DNA from: Lewinellaceae bacterium
GTDB taxonomy: Bacteria; Bacteroidota; Bacteroidia; Chitinophagales; Saprospiraceae
NCBI GenBank assembly: GCA_020636215.1
Contig: JACJYG010000014.1
Location: forward strand, 1 to 64,000
DNA: 64,000 nucleotides
Direction: 5' to 3'
The position numbers and the translations under genes are program-made. The stretch's first letter is position 1. Every line of letters starts with the position of its first letter. This document shows, piece by piece, positions 15,913-26,352 of this stretch. The notes under the pieces were generated by a model. That model was given only the letters and a program-made list of their open reading frames with translations. It was not told the origin of the DNA and did no database searches.

Positions 15913-18345
15913 TTATTCGTTCCGCAGCGATTCCACCGGATTCGCCAGGGCCGCTTTTACACTCTGGAACCCTATTGTCAGAAACGCCACAGCCACTGCT
16001 GTAAAGCCAGCCAGCGCAAACACCCACCAGGAAATCTCAATCCTATAGGCAAAATCGGCCAGCCATTTCTCCATAAAAAAATACGCCAGCGGCGAGGCGA
16101 TGACAAGCGCAATGCCAACAAGTTTCAAAAAGTCTTTTGATAGCAGGCCGACGATGCCCGCCGTTGTCGCACCCAGCACTTTTCGAATACCGATCTCTTT
16201 GGTGCGCTGTTCGGCGGAAAAAATGGCCAGGCCGAAGAGCCCTAGACAGGAGACGAAAATGGTCAGGCCCGTGAAGATGCCGAGGATCAGGCCAAAAGTG
16301 CGCTCTGCCTTGTAAGTCGCATAGACCCGGTCGTCGAGAAAGGAATAGCTGAATGGTTCTTCGGTTAAGCTCCCCCAGCTTTCTTTTAGCGAACTGAGCA
16401 GGGCAGGCGTATTGGTGGTTTCGACCTTTAGGATGGCCGGGCTGGAATAATTCCCCAACACCATTACCAATGGTGAAATGCGCTCGTGTAACGACCGGAA
16501 ATGAAAGTCCCTGACCACGCCAATGACCTGGTAAGTTTTCTGTTCTCCATTGCTTCGCAAGGTGGTTTTCAGGGTATGTCCGAGCGGTTCCTCTCCCCAG
16601 CCGAAGGCAGTTGCCGCCGCCTGGTTGATAATGATACTGGCCGAGTCGGCCAGTAAATCCTTTGAAAAATTCCTACCCTCTTCCATTTCAAGGCCCAAAG
16701 TCGGGATGTACTGTTCGTCCACATCATAGCGGAGCGTTTTGACCATTTCGGTTTCGTTGTTGTCGGCAAAAAGGAAAAAATTATTGCTGTTGGTGGGGCC
16801 GGCCGGCAGGTAGCCGGACGTGCTGAAACTTAACACACGGGGGTCTTGCCGAAGCTGTTGCCGGAACGCCTCTTCTTTTTGTCCCAAAGCGCCCAAATTT
16901 GGTAAAATCAGAACAGCGTCTTTGTTGTAGCCCAGTTTTGTGTTTTGTATAAACTGCAATTGCTGGTAAACCACTGCGGTGGAAATGATCATCGAGACAG
17001 AAAGGATAAACTGAAAAACCACCAGCCCGCTGCGCAAACCCGCACTGTTAAAGCCCTGTCCCTTTTGAGTAGGCCTGCTCCCTTTCAAAACAGCGCTGGG
17101 TTGAAACGAGGAAAGGAAAAAGGCCGGATAGCTTCCTGCCAGTAGCCCCGTCAGTAATGCAAAAAGCAATAAACCTGGTAACAGGAAGGGCATCGAATCC
17201 CATCGAATTTGGAGCGAAAATCCAGTAATTTCTTCCAGGAATGGCAGGGCTATTCCCACTAGAGTGGCCGCCAAAACCATAGCAATGGTGGCCATCAGGG
17301 TAGACTCCAGCAGGAACTGTTTTACTAATTCGCCCTTGCCCGAACCGGCTACTTTTCGAATGCCCACCTCTCTCGCCCGTTTGGATGCCCCGGCGGTGGA
17401 GAGATTCATGAAATTGATGCAGGCTATCAGCAGCATGAAGGCTGCAATGGCGCCGAAAATCCAGACGTAGCGCACGTCCCCGTGTGGCGAAAGATCGTTC
17501 GGGAAATTGGAATAAAGATGAATATCGGTTAATCGTTGCAAGCGAAACGTCAGGTTATTTCCCTTTTCCTGAAATTGAGCCAAAGTCATTCCCATTGCTT
17601 CCTGGATCTGCGGGCCGATGTATTTTTCGACCACCTGCGGCAGGCGGGCTTCCAGTTTTTTATAGTCAAAACCTTTCTGTAAGACGAGATAGGTGTAAAA
17701 ATTGGACTGCATCCAGGTCGGTAAACTCGCTTCCGGCAGGCTCGTCATCGAGGCCAGCAGGCCGAAGCGGAAATGCGCGTTATCCGGAATGTCTTTTATC
17801 ACTCCCGTTACCTTGTAGCCAGCCTTCCAATCGCGAAATTGCAGCACTTTGCCCATCGGGTTTTCATCGCCGAACAGTTTCGCCGCCGTTGCCTCCGAAA
17901 GCACCACCGTGTTGGGCTCTTCCAATGCCGTCGCCGGATCGCCCTCGATGAACGGAAGCGTAAAAACAGAGAAAAAATTGCCGTCCACATAAGCGAAGGA
18001 ATTGTCCCTGAAAATTTCTTTTCCCATTTTAATAGGGGGGAACCCGTAATCCCGCAAACGGGTGGACTCCTCCACTTCAGGGTAATCAGCCTTGAGTGCA
18101 GCAGCGACCGGGGGCATCACACTCGATTCGTTCATCACTTCGCCCTGTACCGTACCACCGAAGGTGACGCGCACGATCCGGCCTGCTTTTTCGTTGAAAC
18201 GGTCGTAACTTAACTCATGCTGTATAAAGAGCAGGATAGCCATACAGGTAGCCAGTCCAATAGCCAGTCCGAAGAGATGGATAAAAGAAATGGTTTTATG
18301 GCGAAGTAGGTTTCGGATCGCAATTTTCAGATAATTTTGGAACAT
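15913..18345 (-). CDS. MacB/FtsX-type ABC permease, paralogue 6
   Basis: 810 residues, start MFQNYLKIAIRNLLRHKTIS. TM1 is followed by HELSYDRFNEKAGRIVRVTF, the beginning of the periplasmic core domain common to the array. Coupling-helix motifs are EVGIRKVAGSGKGELVKQF (domain 1) and EIGIRKVLGATTAGIVGLL (domain 2); the end is ALANPVESLRNE. In MacB-like transporters this part turns ATP hydrolysis into periplasmic movement that drives substrates through an adaptor and outer-membrane channel. Gap of 48 bases to the upstream permease gene. Confidence 0.94.
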   Translation of the reverse strand: MFQNYLKIAIRNLLRHKTISFIHLFGLAIGLATCMAILLFIQHELSYDRFNEKAGRIVRVTFGGTVQGEVMNESSVMPPVAAALKADYPEVEESTRLRDYGFPPIKMGKEIFRDNSFAYVDGNFFSVFTLPFIEGDPATALEEPNTVVLSEATAAKLFGDENPMGKVLQFRDWKAGYKVTGVIKDIPDNAHFRFGLLASMTSLPEASLPTWMQSNFYTYLVLQKGFDYKKLEARLPQVVEKYIGPQIQEAMGMTLAQFQEKGNNLTFRLQRLTDIHLYSNFPNDLSPHGDVRYVWIFGAIAAFMLLIACINFMNLSTAGASKRAREVGIRKVAGSGKGELVKQFLLESTLMATIAMVLAATLVGIALPFLEEITGFSLQIRWDSMPFLLPGLLLFALLTGLLAGSYPAFFLSSFQPSAVLKGSRPTQKGQGFNSAGLRSGLVVFQFILSVSMIISTAVVYQQLQFIQNTKLGYNKDAVLILPNLGALGQKEEAFRQQLRQDPRVLSFSTSGYLPAGPTNSNNFFLFADNNETEMVKTLRYDVDEQYIPTLGLEMEEGRNFSKDLLADSASIIINQAAATAFGWGEEPLGHTLKTTLRSNGEQKTYQVIGVVRDFHFRSLHERISPLVMVLGNYSSPAILKVETTNTPALLSSLKESWGSLTEEPFSYSFLDDRVYATYKAERTFGLILGIFTGLTIFVSCLGLFGLAIFSAEQRTKEIGIRKVLGATTAGIVGLLSKDFLKLVGIALVIASPLAYFFMEKWLADFAYRIEISWWVFALAGFTAVAVAFLTIGFQSVKAALANPVESLRNE

Positions 18346-18393
18346 GGCGTTGTTGGTTCAATAGTTCTATGGCAAAAAGGTATGCCCCGGGCA

Positions 18394-20799
18394 TTATTCG
18401 CTGCGCAATGATTTCACAGGATTGGCCAGGGCCGCTTTTACACTCTGGAAACTAACTGTGAAAAAGGCTACACCCACCGCGGCCAGGCCCGCCAGGGCAA
18501 ATACCCACCATTCAATGTCTATGCGGTAGGCGAAACCCTGCAGCCACTTATTCATGATATAATAAGCCAGGGGCGAGGCCAGGAGCAAAGCGACGGCCAC
18601 GAGTTTCAAAAAGTCTCCGGACAACAAGCCGACCAGGCCCGCCGTGCTGGCGCCCAGCACTTTTCGGATGCCGATCTCTTTGGTCCGGTTCACTACGGCG
18701 ATGGCCGCCAGGCCAAAAAGGCCCAGGCAAGCCAGGAAAATAGCCAGGGCGCTACCTGACGTGACGAGTCGTGCGCTTTGAATTTCCGACTGGTACATCG
18801 CATCGAATTCTTCATCCAGGAAATGATAGCTGAATGGCCGGTGAGGGGCCAGGGTTTGCCACTTTTCCGACAGAAGGCCCAGCGTTTGGGGCAGGTTCTC
18901 ACCGCTGATCTTTACCAACAGGACATTGCCCCAGGTATCCGGAAAAATCACCAGCTTTCCGACCGGTTCATGCAGGGAGGCGAAGTGAAAATCCCGGACC
19001 ACACCTTTCACCTGGCAAGCCCTGCCATTAAAATTAACATACTGGTTGACGGCCTCTTCGGGCGCCCAGCCGAATGCCCCGGCTTGCATTTCATTCAACA
19101 GGATGGAACGAACCACTGTAGTGTCGCCTGCATACATGCGCCGGACAGCATCAATATCCCCACGATTAAAATTGCTGCCGGCAGCAAGGGCCATGCCCAT
19201 GGTGGGGATAAAATCCTCGTCGGCCGGAAGGGCCGCTACAGGCTTTTCCTCTCCGCCGGTTACGGATTTGGAAATGCCGTAGCCGCCCTCGATATGAGTG
19301 GGTGTTTCGTAAGCCAGGCTTACGGATTTCACCATGCTGCTTCGCAGAAATTCCGATTTGAAGGCGTCGAGTTTTTCCACGATCTTTCCATCGGTGGGCA
19401 GAGCCAGTACATGGCTTTTTTCATAGCCCAGGTTCTTCTGCCGGATGAACTGCATTTGGTGCTGCAGGATTAAGGTGCTGATGAGCAGGAATGTTGAAAT
19501 GGCAAACTGAAAAACGATCAACCCTTTTCGAAGCCAGGCGGCGCCCGTTCTCTGGGGGGAGTCCCCGGCTTTAAGGGTGGACAGCGGCGAGAATTTTGCC
19601 ACCATCCATGCCGGATAGGCTCCCGATAAAATGGTAACGAGCAAGGCCAGTCCCAGCAGGCCTGACAACCAGGCAGGTTGCCCCAAAACAGCCATACTCA
19701 GCGATCGGCCAAACAGGCGGTTGAAGCCCGGCAAAAGAAGCGGCGCCAGCAAAACGGCCGACACCAGCCCGGTGGCCGTCAGCAGGCCGGCTTCTCCAAG
19801 ATGCTGCTGTAAGAGTTGCCATTTACTAACGCCCAGTATTTTTTGTACGCCGATCTCTTTCGAACGCTCCATGCTGGCGGCGGTAGTCAGGTTGACATAG
19901 GTAGTAATGCCGATCAGGAGGATGAACACCCCTACTATACTCAGCAGATAGATGTAGCGGATATCGCCGTTGGGTTCAAAATTGCCCTCGACGGAGGAAC
20001 GCAGGTGCACCTCGCGCAGGGGTTCGAAGTGATAGGTCAGATAATCATCGCCGCTCATGCCGGTTTCACTGGCCCGGCTCCGCATGAAAGGCTTGATCTT
20101 AGCCTCCAGTGATTGGATGCTTTCAGCCTGATGCAGTAACAGATAAGTGCCATAGTTGGCGTTCCACCACGTTGCCCGATCCGCCGCCGCATCCCAATGG
20201 GTAACGAAGGAAGCGATGAAACGCGGTTTGACCTGGGTGTTCGAAGGGGCGTCCGCCATAATACCGGCGACCTGGTATTCCTTTCCATTCGCCAGGAGCG
20301 TTTTGCCGAGCGCGGGTTCGCTGCCAAAATATTTTTTTGCCGACGAGGCGTCGAGCACGAGCTGGTTGGGCGCAGCAAGGGCAGTTTTAGGATCACCCTC
20401 CAGCAGTGGAAAACTAAAAATATCAAAGAAGGTGCTATCGGCATAGTAGAAATTATGCTCCTCAAACAATTTGTCGCCGTATTTAACAGGAATATTGTCG
20501 TATTTGATGACGCGGGTAGCATTTTCCACTTCCGGAAATTCCGTTTTTAAAGCCGGCGCCACTCTATTGCCCGTACTACCGGTAAATTTGACTTCTCCTC
20601 CGGAACGGTATTCCATGGTAACCCGCACAATGCGCCCCGCCTTTTCATGACAACTGTCATAGCTCAGTTCGTGCCGCAAATACAAGCCGATCAGCAGACA
20701 ACCCAGAAAGCCTGCCGTCAGGCTCACCAGCTTGATGGAGGTGAACAGTTTTTTTTTCAGCAAATGCCGAAGGGCCAGTTTGAGGTGGTTGGTCAACAT
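18394..20799 (-). CDS. MacB/FtsX-type ABC permease, paralogue 5
   Basis: 801 residues, start MLTNHLKLALRHLLKKKLFT. Domain-1 coupling motif EIGVQKILGVSKWQLLQQH has Gln where the other copies have Arg, a change in the segment expected to touch the ATPase. Domain 2 keeps EIGIRKVLGASTAGLVGLL. The last 120 residues are close to paralogue 6 (YRIDIEWWVFALAGLAAVGV), pointing to a recent shared origin or gene conversion of the 3' part. Only 37 bases separate it from the upstream gene. Confidence 0.94.
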   Translation of the reverse strand: MLTNHLKLALRHLLKKKLFTSIKLVSLTAGFLGCLLIGLYLRHELSYDSCHEKAGRIVRVTMEYRSGGEVKFTGSTGNRVAPALKTEFPEVENATRVIKYDNIPVKYGDKLFEEHNFYYADSTFFDIFSFPLLEGDPKTALAAPNQLVLDASSAKKYFGSEPALGKTLLANGKEYQVAGIMADAPSNTQVKPRFIASFVTHWDAAADRATWWNANYGTYLLLHQAESIQSLEAKIKPFMRSRASETGMSGDDYLTYHFEPLREVHLRSSVEGNFEPNGDIRYIYLLSIVGVFILLIGITTYVNLTTAASMERSKEIGVQKILGVSKWQLLQQHLGEAGLLTATGLVSAVLLAPLLLPGFNRLFGRSLSMAVLGQPAWLSGLLGLALLVTILSGAYPAWMVAKFSPLSTLKAGDSPQRTGAAWLRKGLIVFQFAISTFLLISTLILQHQMQFIRQKNLGYEKSHVLALPTDGKIVEKLDAFKSEFLRSSMVKSVSLAYETPTHIEGGYGISKSVTGGEEKPVAALPADEDFIPTMGMALAAGSNFNRGDIDAVRRMYAGDTTVVRSILLNEMQAGAFGWAPEEAVNQYVNFNGRACQVKGVVRDFHFASLHEPVGKLVIFPDTWGNVLLVKISGENLPQTLGLLSEKWQTLAPHRPFSYHFLDEEFDAMYQSEIQSARLVTSGSALAIFLACLGLFGLAAIAVVNRTKEIGIRKVLGASTAGLVGLLSGDFLKLVAVALLLASPLAYYIMNKWLQGFAYRIDIEWWVFALAGLAAVGVAFFTVSFQSVKAALANPVKSLRSE

Positions 20800-20836
20800 A
20801 TTTAAAGTTTTTTTGCAGCGGTTTTATGTTCGATAA

Positions 20837-23275
20837 TCATTCTGTCCTCAGGGCATCTACGGGCCGCCCCAGGGCCGCCCGGGCCGACTGCCAGCCCACG
20901 ATCAGCCAGGTGAAGAGCAGGGCTACCAGGCCGGCCAGGCCAAGCGTAAGTGGAGAGATGCTTATCCGGTACGCAAAATCCTCGAGCCAGCCAGACATAA
21001 AGTACCAAGCCAGTGGTATGGCCAAAAGGGCGGCAATACCCACCAGCAGGGTGAAATTTTTACTGAGCAGCCAGATGATGTCCCCGGTCGTTGCTCCGAG
21101 GATCTTTCGAACGCCGATTTCCTTAGTCCGTTGGGCTATGCCCAGGGTTGCCATGCCGAACAGGCCCAGGCAGGCAATGAAGATGGCCAATACGGTGGAA
21201 TAGCGCACCACCTGGCTGAACCGCCGCTCCGCCCGGTACTGCCGGTCGATGTTCTCATCCAGGAAAGTGTAGTTGAAAGCCTGCTCCGGCGCCACCTTGT
21301 TCCAGGCTTGGCGGAGTTGAGAAATGGCTGCGGGGAGGTTGTCGCCGCTTACTTTTACCGAAATCTTTGGATTGGGGGAATCCATGGAATTGATGTCCGA
21401 AGCCGCTTTTATCAGGCCGATAGGGTCGGGCGCCATGACGAGCGGGCGGATATTGGAATGGAGGCTTTCAAAGTTGAAGTCTTGGGCAATTCCCGCGACT
21501 TTGTATTCCTGAAAAGGCTCAGGCAGCGGCTGCCCGGGCTGTACCCCGAATGCCTGTGCATAGGTTTCGTTGACGACAACGGCCCGGGCATCGGCGGCAT
21601 TCCGGCTGGGGTCGGGGTTGTAGCCTTCCAGCAGGCGAATGCCCATCATGGGGATGAAATGACGGCCGATGCCATTGAGGAAAAATTCCCGGTAGACATT
21701 CGCTTTCTCGTCCGTATATCCGAGCTGTATCCAGCCGGCCGTTCCAAAGGTGTGATTGGACCAGGTGAATGCCTTGAAAGCCGGCTTGCCGGCCAGTTCG
21801 ATCTGCAATCGATCCGTGGTGCGCTGCCCTTCGGCCAGGAGTTCCGACAAGCGCAGCCCGGAATCAGAGTAGGGCAAAACGATTACCTGCTCCTGGTCGA
21901 AGCCGAGGTTCTTATTTTGTAAAAAACGCAGTTGCTGCGCCATGACCAGCGTACAGGCTAGAAGCAAAATGGATAACAGGAACTGGAATCCGACCAGCCC
22001 CCGCAGCACGAGGTGTTTGTCGCTTCCCATTCTGGTAACCAGCCCCCGCAAGGAACGAACGGGCGAGAACCCGGAAATCACTACTGCCGGATAGGCGCCG
22101 GCGAGTAATCCTGTAACCAGCACTAAAACAAAGCAGGCGAAAACATTCTGAAGGGACAGGTCAAACACCAGGCGCTTGTCGGCCAAAGTATTGAAAAATG
22201 GGAGCGCCAGCTCCACCAGGATGGCCGCGAATACCATTGAAACGGCAGAAGTTAAGATGGCTTCTCCCCAGAATTGCGCCATCAATTGCCCTTTGCTGGC
22301 CCCGGTGGCTTTCCGTACGCCTACTTCTTTCGCCCGGCCTGCCGAACGCCCGATGGAAATGGCCGTGAAATTGATGCCTGCCAGCAAGAGAATGAGCAAC
22401 GCTACCCCGGCCAAGGCCCTGGGGTAATTGCCGTCACTAACCGGGACGAGGCCCAGGGGGAAGGCGTTATCCAGGTGTATGTCGGCCAGGGGTTGAAACC
22501 CCACCTGATATTCACCGGGTTTGTAATCATCGGCAACCTTGTCATCTACGAAAGGGGCGACAATGGCTTCCAGTTTGCTAACATCCTGGCCCTGGCCCAG
22601 GAGGATGTAGGTTTCCACGGCAACATTCGTCCAACTCTTCCTGGCGCCATCCGGGAATATGGTTTTGGTGTTCTCGAAAGGGATGAGCAGCCCGTATTGT
22701 ATACTCGAATTGCCCGGGGCTTTTTCGATAACACCCGAAACGGTAAAATCAGTCCATTCCCCATTCATTTGTAAAGTCAAAACCTGCCCGATGGGGTAGG
22801 GGTCGCCAAAATATTTTTTACCCATTTCTTCGGTTACGACTATCTGGCGGAGATCCTTCAGGGCCTCTTTTTCTTTTCCCCGGAGTAATTGAAAATCAAA
22901 CATTTGTAAAAATTCCGGCTCCACGAGGTGCACTTGTTCCTGCTCGGAAAAATCCCCCTTTTTTACCAGAAAGTTAGAGGTGGTGTAACGCGCCACCTGC
23001 TGTATCTCGGGGAAATTATCCCGGAGTTCCTCACCCAGAATAAAGGGGGTGACGGTATTGAAGAATACCTTCCCCTCGTAATGCTCCTTTGCCCATGCCC
23101 GGTAAATGCGGCTGCTGTTCTGGTGAAATTGATCAAAGGACAACTCATCATAGACGAACAGCAACAGGAGAATGGCCGTGGCTGTCCCGATTGTCATTCC
23201 TGCCAGGTTGAGGAAGGAATATAGGCCTCCCTTGAGTAGGTTCCGGAAAGCTGTTTTGAAATAGTTCTGAAACAT
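20837..23275 (-). CDS. MacB/FtsX-type ABC permease, paralogue 4
   Basis: 812 residues, start MFQNYFKTAFRNLLKGGLYS. Its C-terminus ARAALGRPVDALRTE and TM8 region (SPLTLGLAGLVALLFTWLIV) differ from the LANPVxSLRSE group, so it belongs to a separate sub-branch of the array. Coupling motifs: EVGVRKATGASKGQLMAQF and EIGVRKILGATTGDIIWLL. The periplasmic half after TM5 (about 475-690) is the least conserved part, as expected if the seven copies recognise different partners or substrates. Confidence 0.93.
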   Translation of the reverse strand: MFQNYFKTAFRNLLKGGLYSFLNLAGMTIGTATAILLLLFVYDELSFDQFHQNSSRIYRAWAKEHYEGKVFFNTVTPFILGEELRDNFPEIQQVARYTTSNFLVKKGDFSEQEQVHLVEPEFLQMFDFQLLRGKEKEALKDLRQIVVTEEMGKKYFGDPYPIGQVLTLQMNGEWTDFTVSGVIEKAPGNSSIQYGLLIPFENTKTIFPDGARKSWTNVAVETYILLGQGQDVSKLEAIVAPFVDDKVADDYKPGEYQVGFQPLADIHLDNAFPLGLVPVSDGNYPRALAGVALLILLLAGINFTAISIGRSAGRAKEVGVRKATGASKGQLMAQFWGEAILTSAVSMVFAAILVELALPFFNTLADKRLVFDLSLQNVFACFVLVLVTGLLAGAYPAVVISGFSPVRSLRGLVTRMGSDKHLVLRGLVGFQFLLSILLLACTLVMAQQLRFLQNKNLGFDQEQVIVLPYSDSGLRLSELLAEGQRTTDRLQIELAGKPAFKAFTWSNHTFGTAGWIQLGYTDEKANVYREFFLNGIGRHFIPMMGIRLLEGYNPDPSRNAADARAVVVNETYAQAFGVQPGQPLPEPFQEYKVAGIAQDFNFESLHSNIRPLVMAPDPIGLIKAASDINSMDSPNPKISVKVSGDNLPAAISQLRQAWNKVAPEQAFNYTFLDENIDRQYRAERRFSQVVRYSTVLAIFIACLGLFGMATLGIAQRTKEIGVRKILGATTGDIIWLLSKNFTLLVGIAALLAIPLAWYFMSGWLEDFAYRISISPLTLGLAGLVALLFTWLIVGWQSARAALGRPVDALRTE

Positions 23276-23340
23276 GTCTTTGGTGTTTTATCCTTTTACT
23301 GGAGAAACTTCCGAAGTTTACCCTCTGGTTTTCCCTTTGT

Positions 23341-23463
23341 CAACCCTTCAACCTTCAACCCTTCAACCTTCAACCCTTCAGCCCTTCAACCCTTCAACCT
23401 TCAACCATTTAACCTTCAACCATTTAACCCTTCAGCCCTTCAACCTTCAACCCTTCAACCATT
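23341..23463. repeat. Degenerate tandem repeat, units of 7-8 bp (TTCAACCC)
   Basis: About 15 units of TTCAACC(C/T) with AACCATTT variants, in the gap between two permease genes, directly next to the 27-bp flank repeat. Non-coding. Confidence 0.75.
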
Positions 23464-23488
23464 TTTAACCGGCTCATTAGAGACGGTC
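23462..23488. repeat. 27-bp 3'-flank repeat, copy B
   Basis: Identical to copy A at 15884-15910; it ends 2 bases before the stop codon of the next permease gene. It implies that the gene pair shares a duplicated 3' boundary. Confidence 0.6.
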
Positions 23489-23490
23489 AA

Positions 23491-25920
23491 TCACTCGCTC
23501 CGTAGCGATTCCATCGGATTCGCCAGGGCGGCCTTCAGGCTCTGGAAACTAACTGTCAGGAACGCTACCGCCAGAGCGATGGCGCCCGCCAGGGCAAACA
23601 TCCACCACTCGATGGAAGTGTGATAAGCGAAGTCGGTTAACCATTTATTCATGGCGTACCAGGCTAAGGGCAGGGCTACCACCACCGCCAGGATAGTCAG
23701 TTGGAGAAAGTCTTTCGCCAGCATACCGGCCAGGTTCTCCACAGAAGCCCCCAGCACTTTGCGGATCCCGATCTCTCTGGTCCGTTGCTCGGCAGTGAAA
23801 GCCGAGAGGCCGAAAAGGCCGAGGCAGGAAATCAGGATGGCGATCAGTGTGAACGCTTTGATTATGTTGGCCAGGTTGGCCTCCGATTCATACTGCCGCT
23901 GCAGGTTTTCATCGAGGAAGGAATGCTCGAAGGGGATGCCGGGAACAAGCTGGGCCCATGCCTGTTCAAGCTTTGGGAGCAATGCAGCATAATCTGCTGT
24001 CTTGGTGCTGATAATGAGGTTCTGGAGGCGGTCAGGCTGGTCGTATCGCAACGTCAGAGGCGACAGCTCTCGGTTCAGGGGGCGAAAGTGGTAGTCCTTC
24101 ATTACTCCGATGATCTCAAAGCCAAAGCGCTCCCCTTCCCATTCGGAATAGACCTGTTTCCCCACTGCCTCGTCTAACGGGATTTCCAGTGTTTTTAATG
24201 CCTGTTCGTTCACGATCAACTGGAGGGTGGTATCCGCCGGGGTGAAATTGCGGCCGGCGAGTAGCGGGATATGCAGGGTCGTCAGGTAGTCCTCATCTGT
24301 TCGGAGGGACTGAACGATCTGGGAGCTGTTCATGTCCTGGCCTTCCTTGTACAGGCCGAAATCCTGGGAAAGGAATTGCCCGGGGACGGAAATAGCTCCT
24401 GAAACTGAGGCCACGTTGGGCAGTTTTAAAACCTCGTTTTTATAAGCTGCCAGTTGGCCTCGGGCCGCTTCGGTGCGGAAAGGGATAATTATTTTTTGTT
24501 CTTTTTGGAAGCCCAGGTCTTTTTGCTGCATGTAGGAAAGCTGCCGAACGATCACAATAGCGCTCAGCACCAGCCCTACGGAGATGGCGAACTGGAATAC
24601 GACCAGCCCTTTGCGCAGCTTAGCGGCTGCGGCTGCGTTTTGGAGGCCGCCCTTTAACACCTGCGCCGGCTTGAAGCCGGAGAGATAGAAGGCCGGATAG
24701 CTGCCGGACAACAGGCCCGTCAGCAACACCAGGCCGATCACGGCCAGCCATATACCCGGATTGCCGAAGAAAGAAGCGGAAACCTGGCTGCCCGTAAGCT
24801 GGTTGAGATAGGGCAAGGCCAGCTTCACCAGTGGCGCCGCCAGCAGAATGGCAATAAAAGCCAGAATCATTGATTCCCCGATAAACTGCTGCACGAGCGC
24901 TCCCCGGTTGGCGCCGATGGCCTTGCGGATGCCTACTTCCTTGGCCCGACGGGTAGAACGGGCGGTGGCCAGGTTCATAAAGTTGATGCAGGCAATGAGC
25001 TGGATGAAACCGGCAATGGTCAGCAGGATATAGAGTAAGCGAGCGCTTACCGTAGTGTCCAGTTGGTTGTCCCGCCTGGAAAACAGGTGGATATCTTTCA
25101 CCGGCTCCAGGTGTAGTGTTTTTACAAAACCCATTTCCTTGAATTGCTCGGCGCCGTGCCGGGCTAAGAAATCGGGGAGTTTGGCTTCCAGGGCTTTGGC
25201 TTCGGCCTGTGGCTTCAGCTTTACGTATCCGCTGATGAAGTTATTTCCAGCCCAGTGGTTGCTGGTGCGCACATACTCTCCGATGCCGCCGCTGTTCATC
25301 GACATGTAAAAATTGCCGCGAATGTGGGATTTGCCCGCCGCCGCATCGACCACCCCCGTCACTTTGAAGTCATCATCACCAAAGCGGTTACCGATATGTA
25401 TGGTTTGCCCCAGCGCCTCCTGGCTGCCGAAAATGCGCTCCGCTACCGGCTTCGTCAGCACTACGGTGAAGGGCTCGTCCAAAGCGTGTTCCGGGCTCCC
25501 GGAGAGCCACTTGTAGGTAAAAAGCCGGAAAAAGGTGCTGTCGACGTAGTATCCTTTCGTCTCAAAATAGGTGTTGTTCTGCCAGGTGACCACATGCTCC
25601 GATATATCCGGCGGGTCTACAAGGCGCGCTGCGATCTCGACCTCGGGGAATTCCTGGGCCATGGCCGGTGCGATAGGCGGCGACAGGCGGGCCGTCTTAT
25701 AGACATCGCCACTGCCATCGGCATTGCGGATATCCGTTACTACCCGGTACATTTGGTCCAGCCCTGCCTGGTGTTTGTCGTAGCTGTATTGCTCCATGAC
25801 ATACAACAGAATGTACAGGCAGCAAGCCGTGCCAGCGGTCAGGCCGGCGATGTTGATGAAACTGTAGGACTTGTTTTTCAACAAGTTGCGAATGCTGATC
25901 TTTAGATAGTTCTGAAACAT
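23491..25920 (-). CDS. MacB/FtsX-type ABC permease, paralogue 3
   Basis: 809 residues, start MFQNYLKISIRNLLKNKSYS. After TM1 the segment MEQYSYDKHQAGLDQMYRVV departs from the HELSYDRF pattern of the others. Coupling motifs EVGIRKAIGANRGALVQQF and EIGIRKVLGASVENLAGML; end ALANPMESLRSE. The gene is flanked by a tandem-repeat gap on its 3' side and by a 300-bp inverted-repeat element on its 5' side, so it is the most isolated member and could have lost transcriptional coupling. Confidence 0.94.
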   Translation of the reverse strand: MFQNYLKISIRNLLKNKSYSFINIAGLTAGTACCLYILLYVMEQYSYDKHQAGLDQMYRVVTDIRNADGSGDVYKTARLSPPIAPAMAQEFPEVEIAARLVDPPDISEHVVTWQNNTYFETKGYYVDSTFFRLFTYKWLSGSPEHALDEPFTVVLTKPVAERIFGSQEALGQTIHIGNRFGDDDFKVTGVVDAAAGKSHIRGNFYMSMNSGGIGEYVRTSNHWAGNNFISGYVKLKPQAEAKALEAKLPDFLARHGAEQFKEMGFVKTLHLEPVKDIHLFSRRDNQLDTTVSARLLYILLTIAGFIQLIACINFMNLATARSTRRAKEVGIRKAIGANRGALVQQFIGESMILAFIAILLAAPLVKLALPYLNQLTGSQVSASFFGNPGIWLAVIGLVLLTGLLSGSYPAFYLSGFKPAQVLKGGLQNAAAAAKLRKGLVVFQFAISVGLVLSAIVIVRQLSYMQQKDLGFQKEQKIIIPFRTEAARGQLAAYKNEVLKLPNVASVSGAISVPGQFLSQDFGLYKEGQDMNSSQIVQSLRTDEDYLTTLHIPLLAGRNFTPADTTLQLIVNEQALKTLEIPLDEAVGKQVYSEWEGERFGFEIIGVMKDYHFRPLNRELSPLTLRYDQPDRLQNLIISTKTADYAALLPKLEQAWAQLVPGIPFEHSFLDENLQRQYESEANLANIIKAFTLIAILISCLGLFGLSAFTAEQRTREIGIRKVLGASVENLAGMLAKDFLQLTILAVVVALPLAWYAMNKWLTDFAYHTSIEWWMFALAGAIALAVAFLTVSFQSLKAALANPMESLRSE

Positions 25921-25964
25921 GTCAATTGGTGTTTGTGCTTTTCCTCGCTTGATGGCTCTACTGT

Positions 25965-26296
25965 CATATTGCTATATTGTCATGCGAATCTGGGGCTAAA
26001 TCCCGGGATTCTCTGGGAGCTCCCAAGCCTATCCTCCCTTTGGGAGGTGCCCGTAGGGCGGAGGGGTAGTAAGCTCCTTGAAAAAATGCCGGTGCTTTTG
26101 CTTGGCCGTTTTCAATTCTTGATTCAGTTTTCCAATCTAAACCTCCCCCGGCCTGCGGCCATCCCCCGTCTTTTCAAGCCGGGCAAGCCTCGGTGAGGGG
26201 GACAGCTCCCCCCGTGAAGCCTAACCATCTCTGGTTTTTGCTCAGTCTTCCATATTGGCAAGCATTTAGCCCCAGATTCGCATATTGCTATATTGT
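25965..26296. mobile_element. About 300-bp inverted-repeat element with long direct flanks
   Basis: Perfect 20-bp ends ATGCGAATCTGGGGCTAAAT (25982-26001) and its reverse complement (26264-26283). Outside them CATATTGCTATATTGT occurs as a direct repeat at 25965-25980 and 26281-26296. No coding capacity. It lies in the 432-base gap between two permease genes and holds GC-rich palindromic sequence inside. MITE-like or repeat-derived. Confidence 0.6.
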
Positions 26297-26352
26297 TGGC
26301 TAATAAGTAACAGCCTGGAGGATTCCCTAAGCAAACCATCCAGCCATTCAGT

